Shown one piece after another: positions 27,994 to 35,730 of a DNA stretch of 64,000 nucleotides (position 1 is the first letter of the stretch; each line of letters begins with the position of its first letter). The notes beneath the pieces were generated by a model. That model was not told where the DNA came from and searched no databases. It was given only the letters and a program-made list of their open reading frames with translations. A program made the translations under genes and the position numbers. Source of the stretch: Flavobacterium sp. HJJ (lineage in GTDB: Bacteria; Bacteroidota; Bacteroidia; Flavobacteriales; Flavobacteriaceae); contig NZ_JADKPR010000009.1 of the NCBI RefSeq assembly GCF_015351475.1, positions 1 to 64,000 on the forward strand. The letters run 5' to 3'.

Positions 27994-28575
27994 ACTTGCT
28001 AATAGAGTCCCTCCAGAGCAGGCATTATTAAAAGATAGTGAGTTGCCAAAGGATTTCAGTGTAAAAAAAATAGATGTGCAAGGAGAAGCCCCAAGTTGGA
28101 TTGATGGCAATAGTTTTTGGTGTTTTGATGGTATGTGTCCAGAAGTAAATTTATTTGTTTATTTCCAAATCAAGCATGTATTTCTGCTGAATATGATGAC
28201 TGTTACAAACCACCAAAAAACAGAGTTTTAAAAACTCAACATTATTCTGAATGTGCAGAGTTCAATAAATATGTATTTGAGCTTAAAATGAAAGGAAAGT
28301 CAAATTCAAGTTCAGGAAAACCTAGAAAAACTATTCCTACCAAAACAAGAGCAATTTTACAAAAAGAAATCAAATCAAAATGTCCAATATGTCCTAATGA
28401 AGATGTTGAGCACTTTCATATACATCACATTGACGAAAATCCTTTAAATAATGAATTTTCAAATCTCTTAATGCTTTGTCCAATTTGTCATTCCAAAATA
28501 ACAAAGAATGACATTTTGTATGAAACGGTAAAAATGATAAAAGAGAATTTAAGTAATCAAGACAGCGACCAATAG
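27980..28575 (+). pseudogene. HNH endonuclease, frameshifted and 5'-truncated
   Basis: The C-terminal part (from about 28290) has a clear HNH domain: KCPICPNEDVEHFHIHHIDENPLNNE, then LLMLCPICHSKI, with two CPIC zinc knuckles around the HH...N core. Upstream, one frame (from 27980) reads LLANRVPPEQALLKDSE...SWIDGNSFWCFDGMCPE and shifts near 28150-28170 to the frame carrying PNQACISAEYDDCYKPPKNR. The upstream frame has no sensible start. So a phage- or defence-type HNH nuclease was probably here and is now broken, although the isolated 146-codon HNH part could still be expressed from a GTG at 28135. Confidence 0.55.
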
Positions 28576-28613
28576 CAGTTAACCGCAATAACTTATCCGA
28601 TTTTCCCCCTCCG

Positions 28614-28640
28614 AAAAGTCTCCCGACTTTTGCGCTTTTT
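28614..28640 (+). terminator. Hairpin with AAAAGTC/GACTTTT stem after the HNH remnant
   Basis: AAAAGTC TCCC GACTTTT at 28614-28631 forms a 7-bp stem, followed by GCGCTTTTTT. The same 18-bp hairpin recurs at 59738-59755 after the SIR2-STAND gene. Confidence 0.6.
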
Positions 28641-28670
28641 TATTTGTTCTTAAAAATCAAACAAACTAAT

Positions 28671-28805
28671 TATTTCACAGGACTGCACTAGCAAAATATT
28701 TAGGACGGGTCAGGTGCCATGTCCAAGCTAGTCAAAGCCTACTCAAAGGCATGGATAGTGTATGAAATCACGATAGAGTGGGTTAGTCCGAATGACTTTA
28801 AATAA
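28671..28805 (+). pseudogene. Scrap of a helix-turn-helix protein
   Basis: One frame reads FHRTALAKYLG and the next frame continues SKLVKAYSKAWIVYEITI then EWVSPNDFK and a TAA at 28803. LAKYLG followed by a recognition-helix-like run resembles the HTH at the end of some recombinases or transposases. A frameshift lies between the two parts. No intact gene. Confidence 0.25.
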
Positions 28806-29252
28806 TGAAAATAAAACACTCTATAGGTTCCCTGAACTGTTTTAATAAAATGCTGTGTGAATATTCTTGAGTTGACGCTTTTTTTGTTGATTTAGTGAAG
28901 TTGTTTTTTATTATTTTACAAATCAATATCTTTACAAAATGACGATAGAATGTGAATTATCCCGTTGCTCATTTTAACGATACCGCAATTGCGCAATTAC
29001 AGGAAATCAGGCTAAATTAATTATATTAGGGGGTTATACAAAACATACTATTCTTTTGCAGAAAGTAAAGGATCTGTCCATGCGCTATTGGTATATGCAG
29101 TAAAATTTGGAACAAGGTTGGAGGCGTGATACTTTGGTAACACAAATCAAAAAAAGATTTTTTTGAACCCAGCAGCTCATCTGAAAGCAAAAATTAAACA
29201 GGACAAAAGAACTGATATAGCAGGAATACACACGCTAAACTTAAAAAGTATA
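28806..29252. other. Intergenic or decayed stretch before the gene at 29253
   Basis: No intact gene. A short protein-like run (FAESKGSVHALLVYAVKFG near 29055-29110) ends in a stop and may be a gene scrap. No tRNA or strong hairpin was seen. Confidence 0.3.
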
Positions 29253-29765
29253 ATGGAAAAATATTTACGACAATTAATTTCAATAGAATTTGAAGACAAG
29301 AAAGACATCTTCAGCGGTTTTCTTATTGATTGGACTGAAGATTGGATTTTACTGAAAAACAATCCAGTTGACTTTATAATTGATGGTTATACCATATTAA
29401 AAAACAAGAATGTAAAATCAATTATTCAAGACAAGGATCATGAATTCACAGAAAAAGTAATTAAACTTAAAGGTTTAAAAACAAGTGCGGAGGAAATAAT
29501 TCCACTTAAAGATCTGACTTCAATTATATTTTTTTTAGCGGACAAATATGAGATTTTTCAAATTGCAACAAAATCAGATAAAGCTGTTTACCTTGGTAAA
29601 CTCATAGAATTAAATGAGGAAGAGCTGATAATAGATTTTATGGGAACTGAAGGGGAGTTTGAAGGTGAAATGAGTTTTAAGCTGAACAAAATAAGAGTTA
29701 TAGAATTTGATACAGATTATATAAATTCCTTAAAACTGGTTGTTGATCAAGAAAAGAAAAAGTGA
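29253..29765 (+). CDS. Hypothetical protein with two Sm/SH3-barrel-like halves
   Basis: From ATG 29253 the protein has 170 aa (an in-frame TTG at 29163 would add 30 unlike residues). The N-terminal half (ISIEFEDKKDIFSGFLIDWT, then WILLKNNPVDFIIDGYTILKN) and the C-terminal half (AVYLGKLIELNEEELIIDFM, later FKLNKIRVIEFD) have similar strand order, suggesting a duplicated small beta-barrel such as an Sm-like fold. No signal peptide. It stands inside the island next to the hip module and could be an accessory or immunity-type protein, but that is only positional. Confidence 0.65.
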   Translation: MEKYLRQLISIEFEDKKDIFSGFLIDWTEDWILLKNNPVDFIIDGYTILKNKNVKSIIQDKDHEFTEKVIKLKGLKTSAEEIIPLKDLTSIIFFLADKYEIFQIATKSDKAVYLGKLIELNEEELIIDFMGTEGEFEGEMSFKLNKIRVIEFDTDYINSLKLVVDQEKKK

Positions 29766-29861
29766 AGCTTCTTCAATCCTGTTTTATTATAGTGTGACAC
29801 TAGTGTACTGCCATTGAAAAAAAATGCCCTCTGGATATTCAAAGAGCAAATATTGAAAATC

Positions 29862-29920
29862 TTATTTCTTAGATTCTTCAATCGAAACTTTTCTAAACTC
29901 TTTTAAAAGTTTTTCTAGTT
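29862..29920 (-). repeat. Direct repeat: copy of the 3' end of the histone-H1-like gene
   Basis: 59 nt identical except two positions to 31626-31684, which is the last ~19 codons and stop of the small histone-H1-like gene. Same orientation. The two copies bracket the hipB-hipS-hipT module, so this is probably the far att site or scar of its insertion. Confidence 0.7.
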
Positions 29921-29929
29921 ATTTTCTTT

Positions 29930-29969
29930 ACACTTAGTAATTACTGTTATAACAGTAATTACTAAGTGT
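29930..29969. promoter_or_regulatory. 40-bp perfect palindrome, putative HipB operator 1
   Basis: Two 19-nt arms (29930-29948 and 29951-29969) pair perfectly around AT. Its core TTACTG-N6-CAGTAA (29941-29958) recurs twice closer to hipB at 72 and 73 bp spacing. The long arms could also act as a hairpin or recombination end. Confidence 0.55.
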
Positions 29970-30012
29970 TATGAATCTCTTTTTAATCTATTCTTACTAA
30001 CGTATGTATTAT

Positions 30013-30030
30013 TTACTGTTTTAGCAGTAA
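30013..30030. promoter_or_regulatory. Putative HipB operator 2
   Basis: TTACTG-TTTTAG-CAGTAA, the same half sites and 6-nt spacer as operator 1, 72 bp from it centre to centre. Confidence 0.5.
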
Positions 30031-30085
30031 AAAAACAATAGTTTTTTAATAAAAATAGCCCAATATAACATCTATTTGTTTATTT

Positions 30086-30103
30086 TTACTGTCAAAACGG
30101 TAA
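30086..30103. promoter_or_regulatory. Putative HipB operator 3 at the hipB start
   Basis: TTACTG-TCAAAA-CGGTAA, one mismatch to the consensus, 73 bp from operator 2 and only 3 bp before the hipB ATG. A bound HipB here would cover the translation start region or the promoter, consistent with autoregulation. Confidence 0.5.
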
Positions 30104-30106
30104 AAT

Positions 30107-30316
30107 ATGAATGATTTTGATTTAGGACTCTTCATAAAAGAGCATAGGAAGCTAGCTGGACTGACACAATTGGAATTGGCAAACTTGGCAGGAGTAGGAA
30201 AGACTACAGTTTTTGATATTGAGAAAAATAAAGAGACTGTTACTTGGAGTAAGCTTTTGGCCATATTGAAAGTGTTGAATATTGTAGTGCAGTTTAAAAG
30301 TCCAATCCATAAATAG
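30107..30316 (+). CDS. hipB: HipB-like helix-turn-helix antitoxin/autorepressor
   Basis: A 69-aa Cro/C1-type HTH protein: FIKEHRKLAGLTQLELANLAGVGKTTVFDIEKNKETVTWSKLLAILKVL. This is the standard HipB fold. It would bind the three upstream TTACTG-N6-CAGTAA palindromes and repress the operon. The gene is 2 bp before hipS. There is no additional C-terminal domain. Confidence 0.9.
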   Translation: MNDFDLGLFIKEHRKLAGLTQLELANLAGVGKTTVFDIEKNKETVTWSKLLAILKVLNIVVQFKSPIHK

Positions 30317-30318
30317 TC

Positions 30319-30633
30319 ATGAGAAAAGCAATAATATTGGTACACGGTAAAAGGGCGGGGGTCTTGATTGAGGAAAATAGCGGCAGCTATGAATTTCTTT
30401 ATGATGAGCAATATGAAGGAGAAGCGGTATCGTTGACGATGCCATTGACTCATAAAAAGTATTCCTTTGCAAAATTTCCATCTTTTTTTGAAGGATTATT
30501 ACCTGAAGGAATAATGTTAGAGGGGCTTTTAAAAATAGGCAAGATTGATAAAAGCGATTATTTCTCGCAACTAGTGGCCACGGGAAATGATTTAGTGGGT
30601 GCAGTAACGGTAAAAGAGTGGAAAGATGAATAG
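30319..30633 (+). CDS. HipS-like protein (HipA N-terminal domain as separate gene)
   Basis: A 104-aa protein equal to the N-terminal couple-HipA domain of full-length HipA: KRAGVLIEENSGSYEFLYDE, LTMPLTHKKYSFAKFPSFFEGLLPEG, LVATGNDLVGAVTV. In E. coli-type HipBST systems this piece is encoded separately and acts as the antitoxin that restrains the kinase. Here the order hipB-hipS-hipT is the same, and its stop overlaps the kinase start by 8 bp, which suggests translational coupling. The antitoxin role is inferred from that family. Confidence 0.85.
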   Translation: MRKAIILVHGKRAGVLIEENSGSYEFLYDEQYEGEAVSLTMPLTHKKYSFAKFPSFFEGLLPEGIMLEGLLKIGKIDKSDYFSQLVATGNDLVGAVTVKEWKDE

Positions 30634-31552
30634 ATGTCCTATAACTTATGAATTGTGCGGATCGGAAAAATACAGTGAAAAAGGACTTCGAATGATTGCA
30701 CCTAAACTTAGTGCATTAACCGATTTACCATTTACGGCAGTTGAGCAGAGGCAAGAAGCGGCCAATCGTGCAAGGAAATTATCTATCCAGGGAGTACAGC
30801 CAAAATTGAGTGCAGTTATATCAGTAGCAAATCATCAATTTGAAATTGTAGATCAGTTTGGTAACTTTATTATTAAACCTCAAAATGATCTGTTTCCTGA
30901 ATTACCGGAAAATGAAGATGTAACTATGAAAATGGCAGCAGCTTATGGTCTTGATGTTCCTTTTCATGGAATGGTTTACTCAAAAGATGGAAGCCTTTCC
31001 TATTTTATAAAACGGTTTGACAGATACGGCAAAGGAAGAAAATACGCTACAGAAGATTTTGCCCAATTGACCGGTAATTCCAGGGATACCAAGTATAATT
31101 ATACTATGGAAAAATTGGTAAAGGTAATCGATGAGTATTGTACTTTTCCTGCCATAGCCAAAGCCGATTTCTTTAAAAGGATCTTGTTCTGTTTCATAAC
31201 AGGAAACGAAGATATGCACCTGAAGAACTTTTCGGTAATCACAAAAGCAGGAAAAACAACTTTGACACCGGTGTATGACTTCTTAAATTCTTCAATTTCC
31301 ATTAAAAATCCACAGGAAGAAGTTGCACTATCACTTAAAGGTAAAAAGAGCAATTTCAAAGCTGCAGAATGGATTGATTATTTTGCAAAAGAGCGGTTGG
31401 AACTAAATGATAAGACAATTGATGCAATTTTATCAGACATGAACAAAAGTGTATCGAAATGGAATAAACTAATCGAAATGTCTTTTTTATCAAATGTTAT
31501 GAAAGAAAAGTATTTGAAACTGATGAATAACAGGATTGGTAGATTCCAATAA
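30626..31552 (+). CDS. HipT-like serine/threonine kinase toxin (HipA C-terminal domain)
   Basis: A 308-aa HipA-family kinase lacking the N-terminal domain. Visible motifs: Gly-rich loop LSIQGVQPKLS (residues 52-62) with Ser53 at the place of the autophosphorylated serine, Lys84 in FIIKP, FIKRFDR (127-133), the catalytic GNEDMHLKN (193-201, Asp196) and metal-binding Asp218 in PVYDFLN. All kinase residues are present, so the toxin is probably active. HipA/HipT kinases phosphorylate aminoacyl-tRNA synthetases (GltX or TrpS). The target here is unknown. Confidence 0.88.
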   Translation: MNRCPITYELCGSEKYSEKGLRMIAPKLSALTDLPFTAVEQRQEAANRARKLSIQGVQPKLSAVISVANHQFEIVDQFGNFIIKPQNDLFPELPENEDVTMKMAAAYGLDVPFHGMVYSKDGSLSYFIKRFDRYGKGRKYATEDFAQLTGNSRDTKYNYTMEKLVKVIDEYCTFPAIAKADFFKRILFCFITGNEDMHLKNFSVITKAGKTTLTPVYDFLNSSISIKNPQEEVALSLKGKKSNFKAAEWIDYFAKERLELNDKTIDAILSDMNKSVSKWNKLIEMSFLSNVMKEKYLKLMNNRIGRFQ

Positions 31553-31577
31553 TTACTATGGTCGGAATAGACAAAAA

Positions 31578-31603
31578 AGTCCTTTCAGAATTCTGAAAGG
31601 ACT
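31578..31603 (-). terminator. 26-bp perfect palindrome, terminator of the histone-like gene
   Basis: AGTCCTTTCAGAA and its exact complement adjoin at 31578-31603. On the minus strand a T-run follows. It lies just past the stop of the histone-H1-like gene, and also past hipT on the plus strand. Confidence 0.75.
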
Positions 31604-31625
31604 AATAATTAAAGTAAAGATGAAA

Positions 31626-31802
31626 TTATTTCTTAGATTCTTCAATTGAAACTTTTCTAAACTCTTTTAAAAGTTTTTCTAATTCCAAAGTTGATTTACG
31701 GGCTCTTGCTCCAGCAGCTTTTACACCTTTTTCTACAAGTGAGTCAGATTCAGTTTTAAACGTTTCGAATTCGGCATTAATTTTTGCAACTAAGTCTTTC
31801 AT
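31626..31802 (-). CDS. Histone H1-like small basic protein
   Basis: A 58-aa protein (MKDLVAKINAEFETFKTE, VEKGVKAAGARARKSTLELEKLL, EFRKVSIEESKK) rich in Lys/Ala/Glu, like the short Hc1/histone-H1-type nucleoid proteins of Flavobacteria. It is too short for most gene finders. Its last 19 codons are repeated at 29862-29920, so this gene is the likely insertion target of the hip module. It is intact here. Confidence 0.8.
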   Translation of the reverse strand: MKDLVAKINAEFETFKTESDSLVEKGVKAAGARARKSTLELEKLLKEFRKVSIEESKK

Positions 31803-31944
31803 AATGTGTTTTATTTTTAATTAAGGATGTAAAAATAACAGTTCACCAACCAAAATCCACCACAATCCTATTAAAAAGAATGTTAAACTTCCTTTATTAG
31901 ATATTAAGGGTATTGTAACATGTTTAATTTCAATAGAGTAAAAA

Positions 31945-32181
31945 CTAGCCTTTTTTAATTTGATCAATAAAATAGGAGGTAGGCATCTTTGTTCTGGCAA
32001 AGAAGGCTGAGGCAAAACGTTGTGTACTGCTAAATCCTCCTTCATCCGCTAATGCAGCATTAGTATAGTTTCTTGCTTTTTTATCTTTTTTTAGTAAATC
32101 AATCACGTAATCAATTTTTAAATCATTTATATATTCAACATTATCATTGTGTAAAGGATTGTACATTTCGCGAAAAGGCAC
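31945..32181 (-). pseudogene. C-terminal piece of an AraC-family regulator
   Basis: The frame reads YINDLKIDYVIDLLKKDKKA, then NYTNAALADEGGFSSTQRFA and FFARTKMPTSYFIDQIKKG, which is the second helix-turn-helix of an AraC-type DNA-binding domain. The upstream sensor and first HTH are missing. The sequence switches at about 32178-32184 into the recombinase remnant on the other strand, so this is a recombination junction. Confidence 0.65.
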
Positions 32182-32705
32182 CATTAGTAAATGAAAAAAT
32201 TACTGAGGGGCTTAGAAAATACGTTAGACCACTACCCTTCTTAGAGCTATACAAGCAAACAATTACTTCTGTATTTAATAATAAAACAAATTACAATCGA
32301 AGTGATACTGATCTACTAAAAAAACAACTGGAAGAAACAAATCAAAGATTAACAAGGGCAAGAGATTTATTAATATCCGGAGATTTAGATGCTGACGATT
32401 ACAGAAAAATAAAAATCGAAACCGCAGAGATAATAAATCGTTTAGAAGCACAGCTAACAAGCCAAAACAATCAAACTACTAATGTGGAATCTCTTTTAAA
32501 TAAAGCCCTAAGCCATATTTCACAACTTGATAAACTTTATGAAGAAGCTTCAATAGAAGGTAAAAGAAAGATAATTGGTTCGATATTTCCTGAAAAAATC
32601 ACTTTTGAAAAAAATGAAGTTCGAACCACTAAAGTTAACGAATCACTTCGACTTATGTTATTGTTTTACAAGGAATTATACGCTAAAAAAAAAGGACAAA
32701 ATCAG
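32178..32705 (+). pseudogene. C-terminal part of a large serine recombinase
   Basis: About 175 codons from 32178 read KITEGLRKYVRPLPFLELYK, a long coiled coil (LKKQLEETNQRLTRARDLLI, SGDLDADDYRKIKIETAEII) and IIGSIFPEKITFEKNEVRTTKVN. This is the coiled-coil/C-terminal region of Bacteroidota serine recombinases. The catalytic N-terminal domain is absent, and no own stop exists: the frame runs on through the tRNA-Arg and into tRNA-Pro. It is the relic of the integrase that made the island. Confidence 0.7.
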
Positions 32706-32724
32706 CAAAAAACTGATTTGTCCT
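32693..32724 (-). terminator. Terminator of the tRNA operon
   Basis: AGGACAAAATCAG (32693-32705) pairs, with one bulge, with CTGATTTGTCCT (32713-32724). On the minus strand it follows the tRNA-Arg 3' end and is trailed by a long T-run. Confidence 0.75.
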
Positions 32725-32731
32725 CTTATGT

Positions 32732-32804
<73 letters not shown>

Positions 32805-32818
32805 ATTATTTTAATCTG

Positions 32819-32893
32819 TCGGGGTGGCAGGATTCGAACCTGCGACCTCCTGCTCCCAAAGCAGGCGCGATAACCGGGCTACGCTACACCCCG
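32819..32893 (-). tRNA. tRNA-Pro (TGG anticodon)
   Basis: Acceptor CGGGGTG/CACCCCG with discriminator A, anticodon stem CCTGC/GCAGG around TTTGGGA (anticodon TGG), T-arm GCAGGTTCGAATCCTGC. It lies 14 bp from tRNA-Arg in the same operon. Confidence 0.95.
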
Positions 32894-32967
32894 AAAAAAA
32901 CTGAATCTATTTGTAAAAATGTTCTAAACATTGAATCTTGCTATGATTCTTAATTACAAATAAATTG

Positions 32968-33051
32968 CGGAGAGACAGGGACTCGAACCCTGGCGACGGT
33001 TACCCGTCGACAGATTAGCAATCTGCTCCATTACCGCTCTGGCACCTCTCC
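32968..33051 (-). tRNA. tRNA-Ser (GCT anticodon)
   Basis: Class II tRNA with long variable arm (GACGGGTAACCGTC). Acceptor GGAGAGG/TCTCTCC with discriminator G, anticodon loop TTGCTAA (GCT) in a CAGA/TCTG stem. First gene of the tRNA cluster. Confidence 0.95.
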
Positions 33052-33458
33052 AAAACCTCAGGAAACGTGTCCTGTTTTGCGGTTGCAAATTTAAGACATG
33101 TTTACGTTTCTCACAACTATTTCTGCATATTTTTTTAATTTTTTTTAGCTTTTCACCTAAATAACTTCACAATCAAAGATATAGCAAACAATAAAAAAAA
33201 ACAAAAAAATCTCACCTCACTAAACAGTTTAGACAAAACTTTAATTTTAGAAGCAAAATATTAGATTTAAAAGGAAAACACAATAGAAAATTTTATAGCA
33301 AGGTCTAAAAAATCATATACCACTTACAAATTACAACAAATCCAAAGCAAACAGTCACTTATTGAATTTTTCATATGAAAATAAATCACAAAACACAATT
33401 TCATTAAATATATGCTAATATAAACCAGATTAAAATTTTAATATTATAAAAAAGAGGT
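33052..33458. other. Divergent intergenic region between tRNA operon and thiolase
   Basis: About 400 bp, very AT-rich, without genes. It should hold the tRNA operon promoter near 33060-33120 and the thiolase promoter at its right end. No other signal was recognised. Confidence 0.45.
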
Positions 33459-33466
33459 TAAATTTG
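33459..33466 (+). promoter_or_regulatory. Putative -7 box of the thiolase gene
   Basis: TAAATTTG matches TAnnTTTG, 27 bp before the thiolase ATG. A clear -33 element was not found. Confidence 0.4.
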
Positions 33467-33492
33467 CTATACAAATCAACATAATAATAAAC

Positions 33493-34677
33493 ATGAGTAA
33501 AAGAGTTGTTATCGTTTCTGCTGTTAGAACACCTATCGGCAGTTTTATGGGAGGATTATCTACTGTAACTGCACCAAAATTAGGAGCAGCCGCTATAAAA
33601 GGAGCATTAGACAAAATAGAATTAGACCCAAATTTAGTGGACGAAGTTTTCATGGGCAATGTTATTCAAGCCGGCATAGGCCAAGCTCCTGCCCGTCAAG
33701 CTGCAATTTACGCAGGACTTCCCAATGAAGTGGCCTGCACCACAGTTAACAAAGTTTGTGCATCAGGAATGAAAGCAGTTATGTTAGGTGCACAAGCAAT
33801 TCAATGCGGCGATGCAGAGGTTGTAATTGCCGGAGGCATGGAAAACATGAGCTTAATCCCTCATTATATGCATTTGAGAAGCGGAACAAAATTTGGTCCA
33901 AGTACAATGGTAGACGGCTTACAAAAAGACGGACTAACAGACGCATACGACAATAATGCCATGGGGGTTTCTGCAGACCTTTGTGCGTCAGAATACAAGA
34001 TTACAAGAGAAGAGCAAGATAATTTTGCCATTCAATCTTATGAGCGTTCTGCAAAAGCATGGAGCGAAGGTAAATTCGACAACGAAATTACACCCATAGC
34101 TGTTCCTCAAAGAAAGGGCGAACCAATTATCATTTCGAAAGACGAAGAATACACTAATGTTACATTAGAAAAAATTCCAACTTTAAATGCAGTGTTTACA
34201 AAAGATGGAACTGTAACAGCCGCAAACGCATCAACCATTAATGACGGTGCCGCAGCCATCATATTAATGAGTGAAGAAAAAGCAATTGCATTAGGTTTAA
34301 AACCATTAGCATTTATAAAAGGATATGCTGATGCAGCCCAAGAACCAAAATGGTTCACAACCAGCCCAGCAAAAGCACTTCCTAAAGCATTAGCGAAAGC
34401 CAATCTAACATTAGATAAAATTGATTATTTCGAATTCAATGAAGCTTTTTCAGTAGTTGGATTAGCAAACTCAAAAATACTTGGATTAGACAATGAAAAA
34501 GTAAACATTAACGGAGGTGCAGTTTCACTAGGACATCCGCTTGGCTGTTCCGGAACGCGTATTATCGTTACTTTATTAAATATTTTAGAACAAAATAATG
34601 CAAAATATGGCGCGGCAGCTATTTGTAATGGTGGCGGCGGTGCATCTGCTTTAATTATAGAAAGAAATATTTCATAA
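33493..34677 (+). CDS. Acetyl-CoA C-acyltransferase (thiolase)
   Basis: A 394-aa thiolase. The acylation cysteine is Cys89 in NKVCASGMKAVM, the catalytic His is in GGAVSLGHPLGCSGTR, and the second cysteine is in AAICNGGGGASAL. It could act as biosynthetic acetoacetyl-CoA thiolase or as a beta-oxidation enzyme. No other fatty-acid genes are next to it, so the pathway is not settled. The enzyme is cytoplasmic and usually tetrameric. Confidence 0.94.
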   Translation: MSKRVVIVSAVRTPIGSFMGGLSTVTAPKLGAAAIKGALDKIELDPNLVDEVFMGNVIQAGIGQAPARQAAIYAGLPNEVACTTVNKVCASGMKAVMLGAQAIQCGDAEVVIAGGMENMSLIPHYMHLRSGTKFGPSTMVDGLQKDGLTDAYDNNAMGVSADLCASEYKITREEQDNFAIQSYERSAKAWSEGKFDNEITPIAVPQRKGEPIIISKDEEYTNVTLEKIPTLNAVFTKDGTVTAANASTINDGAAAIILMSEEKAIALGLKPLAFIKGYADAAQEPKWFTTSPAKALPKALAKANLTLDKIDYFEFNEAFSVVGLANSKILGLDNEKVNINGGAVSLGHPLGCSGTRIIVTLLNILEQNNAKYGAAAICNGGGGASALIIERNIS

Positions 34678-34776
34678 GCATCCAAATAATAGAAAATAAT
34701 TAAATAATACGAATTGAAAATCACTATTTTTACAGTCATTTTTGATTCGTATTTATTTTTAAACTAATTTATATAA

Positions 34777-35538
34777 ATGTTTGGAATTTGTAATCTAGCC
34801 ATGATTCCACTTCGGGCTGAAGCCAGTGATAAAAGTGAAATTGTTTCCCAAATTCTATTTGGAGAGCATTTTGAAGTTTTGGAACAATACAAACAATGGA
34901 GTCACATTAAAACACAATTTGACCATTACGAAGGCTGGATAGATACAAAACAATTTCAAATAATTACCGAATCAAACTATACACAGCTTTCTTCAGATGC
35001 CATAATTTTGAATGCTGATCTCATAGAGTATATCCTAGCTCCATCTAATTTATTAATTCCAATACCGCTTGGATCTTCTTTATCATTTTTAAATTATCCA
35101 GAAATAAATAAAAACAATTTTGATTTTGAAGGAACAAAAACAAGTGGCACAAAACCAAAAAACAGCATTCTCACTACTGCCTTTATGTATTTGAATGCGC
35201 CTTATTTATGGGGCGGAAAAACTCCTTTTGGAATTGATTGTTCAGGATTTACACAAATGACATACAAACTTAATGGCTATAAATTACTCAGAGATGCATC
35301 GCAGCAAGCAACTCAAGGGGAAGCTTTAAGTTTCATAGAAGAAAGCGAACCTGGTGATTTAGCTTTTTTTGACAACGACGAAGGTAACATTACACATGTC
35401 GGAATCATAATGGAAAACAATTATATTATCCATGCAAGCGGAAAAGTACGAATTGACCGCTTAGACCATTTAGGAATTTACAATGCCGAAAACAACAAAC
35501 ATACCCATAAACTTAGAGTAATTAAAAAAATAATTTAG
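34777..35538 (+). CDS. C40 peptidase, SH3b + NlpC/P60 cell-wall hydrolase
   Basis: A 253-aa protein with an N-terminal SH3b-like domain (LRAEASDKSEIVSQILFGEH, HYEGWIDTKQF) and a C-terminal NlpC/P60 domain with Cys155 in GIDCSGFTQ, His207 in ITHVGIIM and His219. These form the Cys/His/His catalytic triad of gamma-D-glutamyl-diaminopimelate endopeptidases that cut peptidoglycan stems. No signal peptide is evident, so it may recycle muropeptides in the cytoplasm or be exported otherwise. Confidence 0.9.
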   Translation: MFGICNLAMIPLRAEASDKSEIVSQILFGEHFEVLEQYKQWSHIKTQFDHYEGWIDTKQFQIITESNYTQLSSDAIILNADLIEYILAPSNLLIPIPLGSSLSFLNYPEINKNNFDFEGTKTSGTKPKNSILTTAFMYLNAPYLWGGKTPFGIDCSGFTQMTYKLNGYKLLRDASQQATQGEALSFIEESEPGDLAFFDNDEGNITHVGIIMENNYIIHASGKVRIDRLDHLGIYNAENNKHTHKLRVIKKII

Positions 35539-35634
35539 ACAAACTACTCCACACCTTCATAGCAGCGTTTTTTTAAACATATTCTAAAGTTGTTACTGAT
35601 TTACAAACTCTTTAAACAGATCCAAATAAAAAAA

Positions 35635-35675
35635 CCATTATTCAATGAAATATTCTAATATTCATCGAATAATGG
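35635..35675. repeat. Hairpin repeat related to the one at 11657, between convergent genes
   Basis: CCATTATTCAATGAAATATT (35635-35654) pairs imperfectly with AATATTCATCGAATAATGG (35657-35675). The arms are nearly the same as those of the perfect hairpin at 11657-11704. Located between the NlpC/P60 gene (plus) and a TPR gene (minus), it can serve as a bidirectional terminator. Confidence 0.65.
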
Positions 35676-35730
35676 CTTTAAATTGATATTTTTTTTCTAG
35701 AAAACTCTAAAAAAACCTATCATTTACACT

